In this document: positions 9,376 to 18,700 of the stretch, piece after piece
Layout: the number at the start of each line of letters is the position of its first letter
How positions within the stretch are numbered: position 1 is the stretch's first letter
Assembly (NCBI RefSeq): GCF_947499065.1
Contig: NZ_CANMMT010000004.1
Coordinates: forward strand, 310,001-374,000
Direction: 5' to 3'
Length of the DNA stretch: 64,000 nucleotides
Source: an uncultured Tenacibaculum sp.
GTDB taxonomy: Bacteria > Bacteroidota > Bacteroidia > Flavobacteriales > Flavobacteriaceae
Translations under genes and position numbers: made by a program
Notes under the pieces: model-generated
Told to the model about the DNA's origin: nothing
The model's input: only the letters and a program-made list of their open reading frames with translations
Database searches by the model: none

Positions 9376-10662
9376 TTAAGAATTAAGAAAAGTTTTTAAA
9401 TCTTCATATGAGTTTATGGCTATTGCGCTCTTCTTTCGATGCATAATCGATTGAATTTGTTCAGGAATAGTTACTTGAATACCTAATGTATTTTCTACTA
9501 CATCTAAAAACTTTACTGGGTGTGCTGTTTCTAAAAATAAACTTATAGAATTTGGATTTTCTTTTTGATATTCTTTAGCTCCCAAGTACCCAACGGCTCC
9601 ATGAGGATCGGCAATATAATTACTTTCTTTGTGTATTGCTTTCATTGCACCACGTGTTTCTTTATCTGTAAAAGAATAGGATGAGAAAGTACTTTTTAAA
9701 GCATTTAAATCATTATTGAACAATTCTTGAATACGTATAAAGTTACTAGGGTTTCCAACATCCATAGCATTAGAAATTGTAGCTATTGATGGTTTTGGGT
9801 TATAGTTTCCGTCTTTTAAAAAGTTAGGAACAGTGTCATTTACATTCGTAGCGGCTACAAAATGTTTGATTGGAAGGCCTAATTTTTGAGCCATAATACC
9901 AGCACAAATGTTACCAAAGTTTCCACTAGGAACAGAGAATACAACATCTTTTTGCTGTTTATAGACCTGTTTATAAGCAAAGAAAAAATAAAACATTTGA
10001 GGTAACCAACGAGCAATGTTAATTGAGTTAGCTGAAGTTAAAACGCGATTTATTTCTGAATCTAGAAAAGCAGTTTTTACCATATCTTGACAGTCATCAA
10101 ATACTCCGTTAACTTCTAAAGCTGTAATGTTTTGCCCTAAAGTAGTTAATTGTTTTTCTTGAATATCACTTACTTTTCCGCTAGGGTAGAGTATAACTAC
10201 TTCTACACCTTTTACCCCTAAAAATCCATGAGCAACAGCACCTCCAGTGTCGCCAGAAGTAGCTACTAAAACAGTTACTTTATTGTTGTTGTTTCTATTA
10301 AAATATCCTAAGCAACGTGCCATAAAACGAGCTCCTACGTCTTTAAAAGCCATAGTAGGACCATGAAATAATTCTAAGGTTCCAATATTTTCTTCAATTG
10401 AAACAACAGGAAAATCAAAAGACAATGTCTCTTTAATTATTTCTTGTAAAGTTTCGGTAGGTATTTCATCTCCTACAAATTGTTGAATAGCTTTATATGC
10501 AATTTCTTCATTAGAATATTCTCCAATATTTTCAATAAAGTCTTTGTCTAAAGGAGTAATATTTTCTGGGAAATATAAACCTCTATCAGGAGCTAATCCG
10601 TTTACAACAGCTTCTTGAAAACTAACTTTTGGTGATTTTTTATTTAAACTGTAATATTTCAT
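9376..10662 (-). CDS. thrC: threonine synthase
   Basis: 428-aa PLP-dependent enzyme that converts O-phosphohomoserine to threonine, the last step of the pathway. Seen: the PLP-lysine region HGPTMAFKDVGARFM near residue 110, the glycine-rich ATSGDTGGAVAHG, and FSVPSGNFGNICAG. Length and N-terminus (MKYYSLNKKSPKVSFQEAV) match the bacterial ThrC class 1 type. Cytoplasmic. It is the last gene of the leftward operon thrA-methyltransferase-thrB-thrC, starting 12 bases after the thrB stop, and is followed by the shared terminator at 9343-9370. Confidence 0.97.
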   Translation of the reverse strand: MKYYSLNKKSPKVSFQEAVVNGLAPDRGLYFPENITPLDKDFIENIGEYSNEEIAYKAIQQFVGDEIPTETLQEIIKETLSFDFPVVSIEENIGTLELFHGPTMAFKDVGARFMARCLGYFNRNNNNKVTVLVATSGDTGGAVAHGFLGVKGVEVVILYPSGKVSDIQEKQLTTLGQNITALEVNGVFDDCQDMVKTAFLDSEINRVLTSANSINIARWLPQMFYFFFAYKQVYKQQKDVVFSVPSGNFGNICAGIMAQKLGLPIKHFVAATNVNDTVPNFLKDGNYNPKPSIATISNAMDVGNPSNFIRIQELFNNDLNALKSTFSSYSFTDKETRGAMKAIHKESNYIADPHGAVGYLGAKEYQKENPNSISLFLETAHPVKFLDVVENTLGIQVTIPEQIQSIMHRKKSAIAINSYEDLKTFLNS

Positions 10663-10674
10663 TTTGTGTTGTGT

Positions 10675-11607
10675 TTATTTTGTCTCTAATATTTTAACTC
10701 CTTGTGTATTTATTTTAGATGTAAAAAGATTAAAATCAATGTTTTTATCACTGTATGCATTTTGTATAGCTTTATATACATTATTAGCTGTTTTTTCACC
10801 TTTACATAATGCAAAAATTGTAGGGCCAGAACCAGATATTCCTGCTCCTAATGCACCTGCTTTGATAGCTTCATTTTTAACTAAATCAAAATGAGGAATT
10901 AAATGCTTTCTAACTGGTTCTACAATAACATCAGTTAATGAATTGGCTATTACTAGATAATTATTTGTATACAATCCACTAACAAGACCACCAACGTTAG
11001 CCCATTGAGTTGTAGCATCTTTTAAAGATACTTTTTGAGGTAATACATCTCTAGCGTCCTTAGTTTTTACTTCTATTTGTGGATGTATAGCAACTAATTG
11101 TAATTCATTAGGAACAGGCAGCTTTATAATGTCTAGAGGTTCATAACTTCTTATTAAGACAAAACCTCCAAAAATAGCTGCGGCTACATTATCAGCTATA
11201 GGAGTCCCACAGGCAGCTTTTTCACCTAACATTGCAAATTTTGTAAGCTCTAAGCTAGAAAATGGCTTTCCTAATAATTCATTTACACCAAAAGCAGTAC
11301 CTCCAGAACTTGCAGCGCTACTTCCTAATCCACTTCCAGGTGAATATCCCTTATGCATAGTAATTTCTATACCAAAGTCTACTGAATGTTCTTTAAGCAT
11401 AGCTAAAGCAACTACTCCTGCCGCATTTTCTTTTGGGTTTAAAGACAAACCTTTAGCGCCAGTTATTTGTGTTATTTTAACTCCTTTTTCTACAGTTTTT
11501 GTAAAAGTCATTTCGTCGCCAATCGTATCTACGGAAAATCCCATAGAATCAAATCCGCAAGAAACATTAGCAACTGTTGCTGGAGCAAATATTTTTATAT
11601 AGTTCAT
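10675..11607 (-). CDS. thrB: homoserine kinase
   Basis: 310-aa GHMP-family kinase that phosphorylates homoserine with ATP. Seen: the ATP-binding motif YSPGSGLGSSAASSGG near residue 90, the N-terminal APATVANVSCGFDSMGF, and the C-terminal GAGISGSGPTIFAL loop. Normal length. Its start codon overlaps the stop of the upstream methyltransferase gene by four bases (ATGA type), which implies translational coupling. Expression is expected to follow the thrA leader attenuator, since no other promoter is evident. Confidence 0.97.
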   Translation of the reverse strand: MNYIKIFAPATVANVSCGFDSMGFSVDTIGDEMTFTKTVEKGVKITQITGAKGLSLNPKENAAGVVALAMLKEHSVDFGIEITMHKGYSPGSGLGSSAASSGGTAFGVNELLGKPFSSLELTKFAMLGEKAACGTPIADNVAAAIFGGFVLIRSYEPLDIIKLPVPNELQLVAIHPQIEVKTKDARDVLPQKVSLKDATTQWANVGGLVSGLYTNNYLVIANSLTDVIVEPVRKHLIPHFDLVKNEAIKAGALGAGISGSGPTIFALCKGEKTANNVYKAIQNAYSDKNIDFNLFTSKINTQGVKILETK

Positions 11608-12242
11608 TTTTTTGCAATTAAAAATAAGTCGGTATCACCAATCGTAGTACCTTCTTGGTATTTTTTTGTGTAATTTTCTAATAGTTGAAACTTGTTGTTT
11701 TGTAAAGCATCAACTAAATATTCTCGATTATGGTAATGAATAAATAAGCTATTTTTTCCATCTGAACTAGTTTTATATTCAGAGTCAGTATTATAATCGC
11801 CTATCATTGTGCTTATATAAAGTAATCCATTTTCATTTAAGATAGTATAAGCATCTTGAATTAACTGAATACAATCTTCTTTTGAGATATATGGAAAACA
11901 GAAACCGAAAATAATAAGATCAAATTTTTGATTTAAGTATTTAATGTTTCTACAGTCTTCTACTTTAAAACTAGCATCTTTAACATGTTCTTTTGCTAAT
12001 TGAATCATATTTTCTGCGGCATCTATCCCTAGAATTTTAAAATCACTCCTTTTATTAAGTAAATACTTAGTAATATTTCCAGGACCACAGGCAACATCTA
12101 AGATTGTTTTATGGTCATTTTTACAATGTTTTAAAAGCCTATCATAACTATGATGATATACAGTTGCTTCCATAAATTTATCATGGTATTGCTGTGATAC
12201 CTTATTATAAGTTTCTATGATATGTTGATACTTATTCACCAT
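11604..12242 (-). CDS. class I SAM-dependent methyltransferase
   Basis: 212-aa methyltransferase. The SAM-binding motif I reads ILDVACGPGNITKYLL near residue 45, followed by the acidic motif II ILGIDAAENMIQLAKEH and by LIIFGFCFPYI (motif IV region). There is no signal peptide or extra domain. Substrate unknown. It is wedged between thrA (6 bases from the thrA stop to this start) and thrB (4-base overlap), so it is cotranscribed and translationally coupled with threonine biosynthesis. It could act on a pathway intermediate or simply be carried by the operon; nothing in the sequence decides this. Confidence 0.88.
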   Translation of the reverse strand: MVNKYQHIIETYNKVSQQYHDKFMEATVYHHSYDRLLKHCKNDHKTILDVACGPGNITKYLLNKRSDFKILGIDAAENMIQLAKEHVKDASFKVEDCRNIKYLNQKFDLIIFGFCFPYISKEDCIQLIQDAYTILNENGLLYISTMIGDYNTDSEYKTSSDGKNSLFIHYHNREYLVDALQNNKFQLLENYTKKYQEGTTIGDTDLFLIAKK

Positions 12243-12248
12243 TCAATT

Positions 12249-14690
12249 TTAATTATTTCCTATTCTAATAACGTCAGCAAAAATTCCTGAAGCAGTTACA
12301 TCTGCACCAGCACCAGCACCTTTTATCTGCAATGGATTTACAGGATATCTATCTGTAAAGAATAACACAATATTATCGCTACCTTCTAAATTGTAAAAAG
12401 GATGGTCAGAAGGAATATGCTGTAAACCAACATTAGCTTTCCCATTTTCAAATTCAGCTACATATTTTAAACGACAATTTTGATTGTTAGCATTTTTAAA
12501 TATTTTTTGAAAATGAACTTCATATTCAGTTAAACTAGCGTAAAATTCATCATTATTGGTTGTTTTTAAGCTTTTTTCAGGTAAGAACGCATTGTTTTTA
12601 ATGTCTGATAATTCTAAGTTAAAACCACTTTCACGAGCTAAAATCAATATTTTTCTAGCAACATCAATTCCACTTAAATCAATTTTCGGGTCTGGTTCAG
12701 TATAGCCCTGTGCTTGTGCATCAGCAACAACATCATGAAAAGTATTCTTGTTATTAAAATTATTGAATACAAAATTTAAAGTTCCAGATAAAACAGCTTG
12801 TATTTTATGAACTCTATCTCCAGAAGCGATTAAATTTTTTAAAGTATCTATAATTGGTAGTCCAGCACCAACATTAGTTTCAAATAAAAACGGAGCATTA
12901 TACTTATTGGAGATTTTCTTTAGTTTTTTATAATTTTCTAAATCTGAAGCACAAGCTATTTTATTGCAAGTAACTACTGCAATATTATTACGTAGATAGT
13001 TTTCGTAAATTTCAGAAACCGATTGATTGGCTGTGTTATCAACAAAAACAGAATTACGAAGATTGAAAGATTTTGAACGTTCAAAAAATGATTGTATAGA
13101 GCTTTCTTCGCCATTTTTTAACTGTTTTTTCCAATTCGATAAATCGATACCTTCTTCATGAAATACCATTTTTCTAGAGTTAGAAACTCCAATTACTCGA
13201 ATGTTTAATTTTAAGTTTTCTTTTAAAAACTCTTTTTGTTGGTAAACCTGTGCTAAAAATCGTTCACCTACATTTCCAACACCTGTTACAAACAGGTTTA
13301 ATTGTTTTACTTTTTCTTCAAAAAACTGTTCATGTAATGTATTCAGCGCTTTTTTTGCATCAGAACTATTTATAACAGCCGAAATATTTTTTTCTGAAGC
13401 TCCTTGTGCAATTGCTCTTACGTTTACATTATTTTTTCCTAAAGCACTAAACATTTGTCCACTCAAACCTTGGTGATTTTTCATTTTATCACCTACTAAA
13501 GCTATAATGACAAGGTTGTTTTCAACTAAAACTGGATTAAGTTTATGTTGTCGAATTTCAAAAGAAAAAGTTTCATTTAATGATTCTTTCGCTAGTGAAG
13601 CGTCTTCTTCGTAAACTCCAATACAAATAGAATGCTCAGAAGAAGCTTGTGTTATAAATACTACATTGATATTTTGTTGAGACAATGTTTCGAACATTCG
13701 TTTTGAAAAACCAGGAATACCAATCATGCCACTTCCCTCAAGAGTTAAGAGATTTATATTTTCTATGTGCGTAATTCCTTTTACAGGCTTATGATTGGTA
13801 GATTCTTTAGAAATTAGAGTTCCTTCATTTTCTGGATCAAATGTATTTTTGATTCGAATAGGAATTTCTTTTTCTAATACTGGTTGAATAGTAGGAGGGT
13901 ACAAGACTTTGGCTCCAAAATGCGATAATTCCATTGCTTCTTCATATGAAATTTGAGTAATTGGAAATGCTTGTTTTACTATGCTAGGATTTGCTGAATA
14001 CATTCCACTAACATCTGTCCAAATTTGAAGTTCATTAGCATTAAGAGCAGCTGCATAAATGGCTGCAGAATAATCAGAACCACCACGTCCTAGAGTTGTT
14101 GTTTCATTTTTTACATTGGAAGCTATAAACCCACCTAAGATAACTGCATCAAAAAAGTTTTCTTTAAAAAAGCTGCTACAGTTTTTATTAGTTAGTTCAA
14201 AATTTACCTGAGCATTTAAAGAATCACTATTTGTAATTATAAGTTCTCTACTGTCTTTATGTGTTGCATTTATTAATTCCTTTGCAGCATTGGCAATAAT
14301 ATAAGATGACAATCTTTCTCCAAAACTAGCTACTTTAGCTAGAGTTTTAGGGGAAAGCTCTTGTAAGAGAAAAATACCTTCATAAATAGCCTTCAATCTG
14401 TTAAATAAAAACTGAACTTCTTGAATTACTTTTAATTGTTTTTCTTCAGAAATTAATTCTTTAATTACAGAAAAATGTAACTCTTCTAATTCTGTAATTG
14501 ATTGATTAACGGTACTATTATCTTTTAAAGCTACTTGTGCTGTTGCTAATAATTTATCGGTTGTTTTTCCGAAAGCAGAGACTATAACTGCAACTTTTTC
14601 GTGTTTAGATACTTGTTTTACAATATGTAAAACCTTTTTGATGTTTTGATGATTGGCAACTGATGATCCACCAAATTTTAAAACTTTCAT
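12249..14690 (-). CDS. thrA: bifunctional aspartate kinase / homoserine dehydrogenase I
   Basis: 813-aa fusion enzyme catalysing the first and third steps from aspartate to threonine. Domains in order: aspartate kinase (MKVLKFGGSSVAN at residues 1-13; LGRGGSDYSAAIYA near 200), two ACT regulatory domains (about 310-460, with LEGSGMIGIPGFSKRMF), then homoserine dehydrogenase with the NAD(P)-binding FVTGVGNVGERFL near 465, VLSGTLNFVFN, and EPDPKIDLSGIDVARK. The ACT pair is the usual site of feedback inhibition by threonine. It heads the leftward thr operon and is preceded by a Thr/Ile-rich leader peptide and attenuator-like hairpin, so transcription is probably tuned by charged tRNA levels. Confidence 0.97.
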   Translation of the reverse strand: MKVLKFGGSSVANHQNIKKVLHIVKQVSKHEKVAVIVSAFGKTTDKLLATAQVALKDNSTVNQSITELEELHFSVIKELISEEKQLKVIQEVQFLFNRLKAIYEGIFLLQELSPKTLAKVASFGERLSSYIIANAAKELINATHKDSRELIITNSDSLNAQVNFELTNKNCSSFFKENFFDAVILGGFIASNVKNETTTLGRGGSDYSAAIYAAALNANELQIWTDVSGMYSANPSIVKQAFPITQISYEEAMELSHFGAKVLYPPTIQPVLEKEIPIRIKNTFDPENEGTLISKESTNHKPVKGITHIENINLLTLEGSGMIGIPGFSKRMFETLSQQNINVVFITQASSEHSICIGVYEEDASLAKESLNETFSFEIRQHKLNPVLVENNLVIIALVGDKMKNHQGLSGQMFSALGKNNVNVRAIAQGASEKNISAVINSSDAKKALNTLHEQFFEEKVKQLNLFVTGVGNVGERFLAQVYQQKEFLKENLKLNIRVIGVSNSRKMVFHEEGIDLSNWKKQLKNGEESSIQSFFERSKSFNLRNSVFVDNTANQSVSEIYENYLRNNIAVVTCNKIACASDLENYKKLKKISNKYNAPFLFETNVGAGLPIIDTLKNLIASGDRVHKIQAVLSGTLNFVFNNFNNKNTFHDVVADAQAQGYTEPDPKIDLSGIDVARKILILARESGFNLELSDIKNNAFLPEKSLKTTNNDEFYASLTEYEVHFQKIFKNANNQNCRLKYVAEFENGKANVGLQHIPSDHPFYNLEGSDNIVLFFTDRYPVNPLQIKGAGAGADVTASGIFADVIRIGNN

Positions 14691-14780
14691 TGTTTAATGT
14701 GTGAAATTATAAATTGATTTTGAATGAGTTATCTGTTTTTGAGTCTTTCAAAAATATAACTATAGCCTAAGATGATATGT

Positions 14781-14810
14781 AAAAAATGAACCCCCTAAAG
14801 GGTACCCGTA
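14781..14810 (-). terminator. candidate attenuator terminator of the thr operon
   Basis: On the minus strand, directly over the leader-peptide stop codon, CCC-TTTA-GGG forms a stem tip extended by wobble pairs (GGGT side with GGTT side), followed two bases later by six T (complement of 14781-14786). The stem is short and imperfect, so its strength is uncertain. Its position between leader peptide and thrA is exactly that of an attenuator terminator. I could not confirm the competing antiterminator fold by eye. Confidence 0.5.
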
Positions 14811-14899
14811 ATGATAGTAGTAATTGTAGTAGTGCCAACAAAAGAAGTCGTAAAGTTTACGACTGGTAAAGAATTAATATTTCCTTTGTTGTTTAACAT
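14795..14899 (-). CDS. thrL: threonine operon leader peptide
   Basis: 34-codon reading frame on the minus strand, starting ATG at 14899 and stopping TAG at 14797-14795, 104 bases before thrA. The C-terminal half is loaded with the regulatory amino acids: FTTSFVGTTTITTIITGTL contains nine Thr and three Ile, and one more Ile lies earlier. No other ATG, GTG or TTG lies in frame before the upstream stop. This is the design of the E. coli thrL leader, in which stalling at scarce Thr- or Ile-tRNA prevents termination. A compact hairpin (GTCGTA / TACGAC, plus-strand 14847-14863) lies within its middle codons and an attenuator-like hairpin covers its stop. The gene symbol is by analogy, not homology. 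Confidence 0.85.
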   Translation of the reverse strand: MLNNKGNINSLPVVNFTTSFVGTTTITTIITGTL

Positions 14900-14904
14900 C
14901 GATT

Positions 14905-14912
14905 CAAATGTA
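14905..14912 (-). promoter_or_regulatory. candidate -7 element of the thr operon
   Basis: TACATTTG on the minus strand fits TAnnTTTG exactly and ends five bases before the leader ATG (14899). If used, transcription would begin at or next to the start codon, giving a leaderless leader-peptide mRNA. No TTG is present at the expected -33 spacing, so the call is tentative. Confidence 0.4.
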
Positions 14913-14971
14913 TACTTTTTTTTGAATTAATGCTATTCTTTTTTAATTTTTTGAAAAATAATAGGTTAGGG

Positions 14972-14988
14972 CTAGTGTTTACCACTAG
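14972..14988. repeat. inverted repeat upstream of the thr operon
   Basis: CTAGTG (14972-14977) and CACTAG (14983-14988) form a perfect six-base inverted repeat with a five-base spacer, about 60 bases upstream of the candidate thr promoter. It could be a protein-binding site or chance; there is no U tract, so it is not a terminator. Confidence 0.35.
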
Positions 14989-15004
14989 AGAGAGGAAATA
15001 AAAA

Positions 15005-15028
15005 AGGCATTTACTTAGTAAATGCCTT
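15005..15028 (-). terminator. terminator of the leftward starch operon
   Basis: Ten-pair stem, AGGCATTTAC (15005-15014) with GTAAATGCCT (15018-15027), and a three-base loop; on the minus strand it is followed by T (complement of the A run at 15001-15005). It sits directly after the FnIII lipoprotein stop (15034) and insulates the threonine operon. Confidence 0.9.
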
Positions 15029-15033
15029 TTTTT

Positions 15034-15729
15034 CTAGTTAATTTTAAACTGAAATATTTCTGAGGTTGATGTATTACCTTTAGAATCTTCAGTTATTACT
15101 CTCCAATAATATGTCGTATTAGAGCTTACATTGGTGTCTAACGAAGTTGTCGTTACTGTACCTATAGAACTAGTAGGGGGGCTTGTTGTATTTAATTGAA
15201 TTGTATATTTATTGATATCATTGTCAACGTCACTACCTGTCCATTTTAAATTTACGGTTGTTGTAGTACTAGCTAAGTTAGCTCCCATAGATGGACTCAC
15301 TAGATCAGCAGGAAAAGGAGCGTGTGATGAAACAGGTTTACCTGCATTATAAAACTTCCACGTATCACTTTGTGCTACCTGTGTACCTGAATTTTTTGAA
15401 ACTACATACCAAGAGTATGGAGTTCCTCTGTTAATAGTGATAATCTTTTCAGAATCGCTACTTGTATATGTAGAAGTAACATCAGTGTCTAAGTTTTTTA
15501 CAAAGATTTCATAATTAGTTGTGTTTGTCGCATCAGACCAATTAAATGTTACTGAACTTTGAGTATCACTAATAATAGTTCCTTCGTTGCATTCAGAATT
15601 TTGTTCAGGGAAAACTAATGTAGCTTTAGTTGGAGCTGCTGGTGGAATATCTTCCGCGCTACTACCACCTCCACAAGAAGTTAAAATTAAACCTGAAAAA
15701 AGGATAAAATATATATTACGAAAAGCCAT
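15034..15729 (-). CDS. FnIII-like lipoprotein of the starch locus
   Basis: 231-aa lipoprotein: signal peptide ending LILTSC with Cys19, then GGGSSAED, whose acidic residues resemble a surface-export signal. Two beta-sandwich repeats of fibronectin type III character follow (VTFNWSDATNTTNYEIFV near 70 and VNLKWTGSDVDNDINKYTI near 165), the second ending in YYWRVITEDSKGNTS. No catalytic motif. Its ATG overlaps the stop of the upstream GH13 gene by one base (TAATG), so the two are translationally coupled. I infer a surface accessory to the secreted amylase, such as a docking or glycan-binding protein. Last gene of the leftward operon. Confidence 0.8.
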   Translation of the reverse strand: MAFRNIYFILFSGLILTSCGGGSSAEDIPPAAPTKATLVFPEQNSECNEGTIISDTQSSVTFNWSDATNTTNYEIFVKNLDTDVTSTYTSSDSEKIITINRGTPYSWYVVSKNSGTQVAQSDTWKFYNAGKPVSSHAPFPADLVSPSMGANLASTTTTVNLKWTGSDVDNDINKYTIQLNTTSPPTSSIGTVTTTSLDTNVSSNTTYYWRVITEDSKGNTSTSEIFQFKIN

Positions 15730-18700
15730 TATTCTTTAATTATTTTAAACGATTTACTTTCATTGTTTTTTGTTACATATAAAATGTACATTCCTTTAGC
15801 TAAATCCGAAACATCGATTCTTTTTGTTTCAGAATTTGCTGATGTTTGATAAATTAAACTTCCATTCAACGCATATATATCTATTGATGCTTTTTCTTTT
15901 AAAGTACCTAAATAAACATTAATATGAGTAGTTGACGGGTTAGGGAAAGTGCTAATTTCTTCGCCTAAATAAATTGTTTTTTCAAAAATTCCTTGACAAT
16001 CTTTATCACCTACAATTTTTAATGTATTCTTTCCTTGTAAAAGAGGTAATTCTATAAACGAGTTTGATGTTTTATAAGTTTTATCATTTAGCGTAATATT
16101 ATAGTTTTTACTACCTTCTAATTTAAGCTCCACTGTTTTGCTTTTCTTTGCAACTTTAGAAGCAACCGTAATATCTTCTGGTTCTGTAATAACTGAATTA
16201 AAGCATATTTTATAATTAGGTTGCCCATCTACAGTAATGCAAACTTCATAAGTTGCAGCTGAAAGATTTTCAAAAGTGTGTGTTGTAGTAAATGTTTTAG
16301 TTAAAGAAACCGAATTACCAGTAAGCGTTGCTGTGTAGTTTAAATTCTTCTGAGCAGAAATTATAATACTACCATTGTTACTAGTTCTACAAGTTTCACT
16401 TAAAACTTGTAAAGAAAAGTTGTTTGCAGGTAAGGTAAATATTTCACAGCCAAAAACATCTACTTTAGCTCCTGCAGGAGTATTTGGACAGTTATCATTA
16501 CTATTTAAAACACCATCACCATCAGTATCATTATTCGCAAATAAACTAGAAGGATTATTACCAAAGATTTTAAATTCTCCTGGCGCCAGTGAAATTAACC
16601 CATTAACATCAGTAATAGTTGTTTTTAAGTTGTTATTTAAAAACTCATACCAATCACCAGTTTCTTGAAATTTTGGATTTATTGATTGTGTTGTAATTCC
16701 AAAATTACCAATGATAGTAACATATTTAACTTCATTACCTGTAGCAGAAGCTTTTGTTAAATGAATGGTTTTTAAACCTGTAGTTTTATTAACATCTAAA
16801 GTGAAATCTCCAGTTCTAAAAATAGGATCTCCATTTTTTAATTTGATTAAGTCTTTCCAAGTATCATAAATAGCTTTTCTATTTGGCTCATTTTCATAAT
16901 TCCAAAGAATAGGCTTATTACCAGTTCTACCATTTTCTTCAATACTTATATCATAACCTAGTTCACCAAATTGCCAAATCATTTTAGGACCTGGTATGGT
17001 AAAATAAAATGCACCAGCTACTTTCATTCTTTCTAATGCTGTTGCTAAATTCTTAACACTATAACTTGCGTTTGAATTACCGAACTGTAAGTTTTTATAC
17101 ATTAAGCGTTCCTCATCATGACTTTCCATATAAGAAATGTTAGCAGGAGTAGTCCAGTTTCTTTTGCGATAATCTATCCAAGAAAAATCTGATTTTCCAC
17201 TATCATGATATCCTAATGTAGCTTCATTATATTGATGATTTAAATTGCTCCAAAACATAATACCTTTACCTTCGTTTAAACGATAATTCACCCATTCAGT
17301 TTCTTCTTGATTTGTTCCTAAATGTTCGAAAATAACATAGAAATTAGCATCTTTTTCCCATTGGTAATCCGCATATTCTTTTAAAACAGCAACTCTGTCT
17401 GCTTGATATGCATTTGTACAAGAATCGTTACCATCTGAACAATTTTGAGTAAAACCTTTGGTTAAATCCCAACGAAAACCATCAATTTTAAATTCGTCAA
17501 TCCAGTATTGTGATGTTCTTTTTACATAATCTTTTGTAGCTTGTTTGCTATGATTAAAGTCGTTGAAAACATTGAATGAATGTTTTGCAGAAACATTAAA
17601 GAAAGGACTATCTGCTGCTGGTTGACCTCCGTAACCACCATTACTTGTATTCCACATTCTGAAATACGGATTTTGTCCTGTAGCGTGATTATAAACTACA
17701 TCTAAAATAACAGCAATTCCACGTTTATGACATTCATCAATAAATTGCTTAAACGCTTCTTTTGTTCCATAGTATTTATCCAAGGCCATATGAAAAGAAG
17801 GGTTGTATCCCCATGATTCATTTCCATCAAATTCACTAACAGGCATTAATTCGATTGCGTTAACTCCTAAATTTTGGATGTAATCTAAACGGTTTTTGAC
17901 AGCGTCAAAACTATGTAATTGATCAAAATCTCTTATTAATAGTTCGTAGATTACTAAATCTGTTCTAGCTGGTTTTGTAAAGTTGGTAATTTGCCAATTG
18001 TAAGCAGCTTCTCCTGTTTTGAATAAGGATACAGCATGTTCAGTTTTTCCTGTTGGATATGCTGGTAAATTCGGATAAGTTGTAGCATTAATACCAGAAT
18101 CATTATTCTGATCTAATATTGTGGTAGAGTAGGGGTCAGCTATTCTTAAATCACCATCTACTAGGTATTGATAGGTGATATTTGTTTGAGGTGTTAAATT
18201 AGTTACTTCAATCCAAAAACGGTCTTTAGCACTATCTTTTTTTAATAAGTAGTTTACATCATCTCTTTGCCAATTATTAAAACTTCCAATAAGGTTTACA
18301 AATTTTTTTTGAGGAGCGTATAGTACAAAAGTAGCTTTTGTATTATCATTAGGATTTAAGTTTAATCCATCTTTCATACCATTTGGTAATGTAGCTTCTG
18401 TAACAATAGGGTCAGGAATGGCAGCCCCAACTTCAGCATACATATCTTGCGTTTTTTTGTCTCCAGAACCATCTTTTGCCTTTACTAAAAAACCTATTTT
18501 ACCAATACCAGTTCTGTTGTAAAATGTGGTTGGTTTTAATGTAATTGAATATGTTCCGTTGTTGTTTTTTGTTAGTTTTTGAGCTTCATTGGAGCTTGTC
18601 CAAGTACCATTATTTGGAGCATCCATTGAATTCAAATCATTTGTATCATATGACCAACTCCATAAATATAAATCAGTAACTCCCCATGTTGCAGGATTTA

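Noticed and set aside
10664..10894. 76-aa plus-strand frame over the thrC/thrB junction
   Set aside because: It is antisense to two solid genes and not supported by any promoter element.
14847..14863. Hairpin GTCGTA / TACGAC as an independent regulatory RNA
   Set aside because: It falls inside the leader-peptide codons, so I treat it as part of the attenuation region and not as a separate element.
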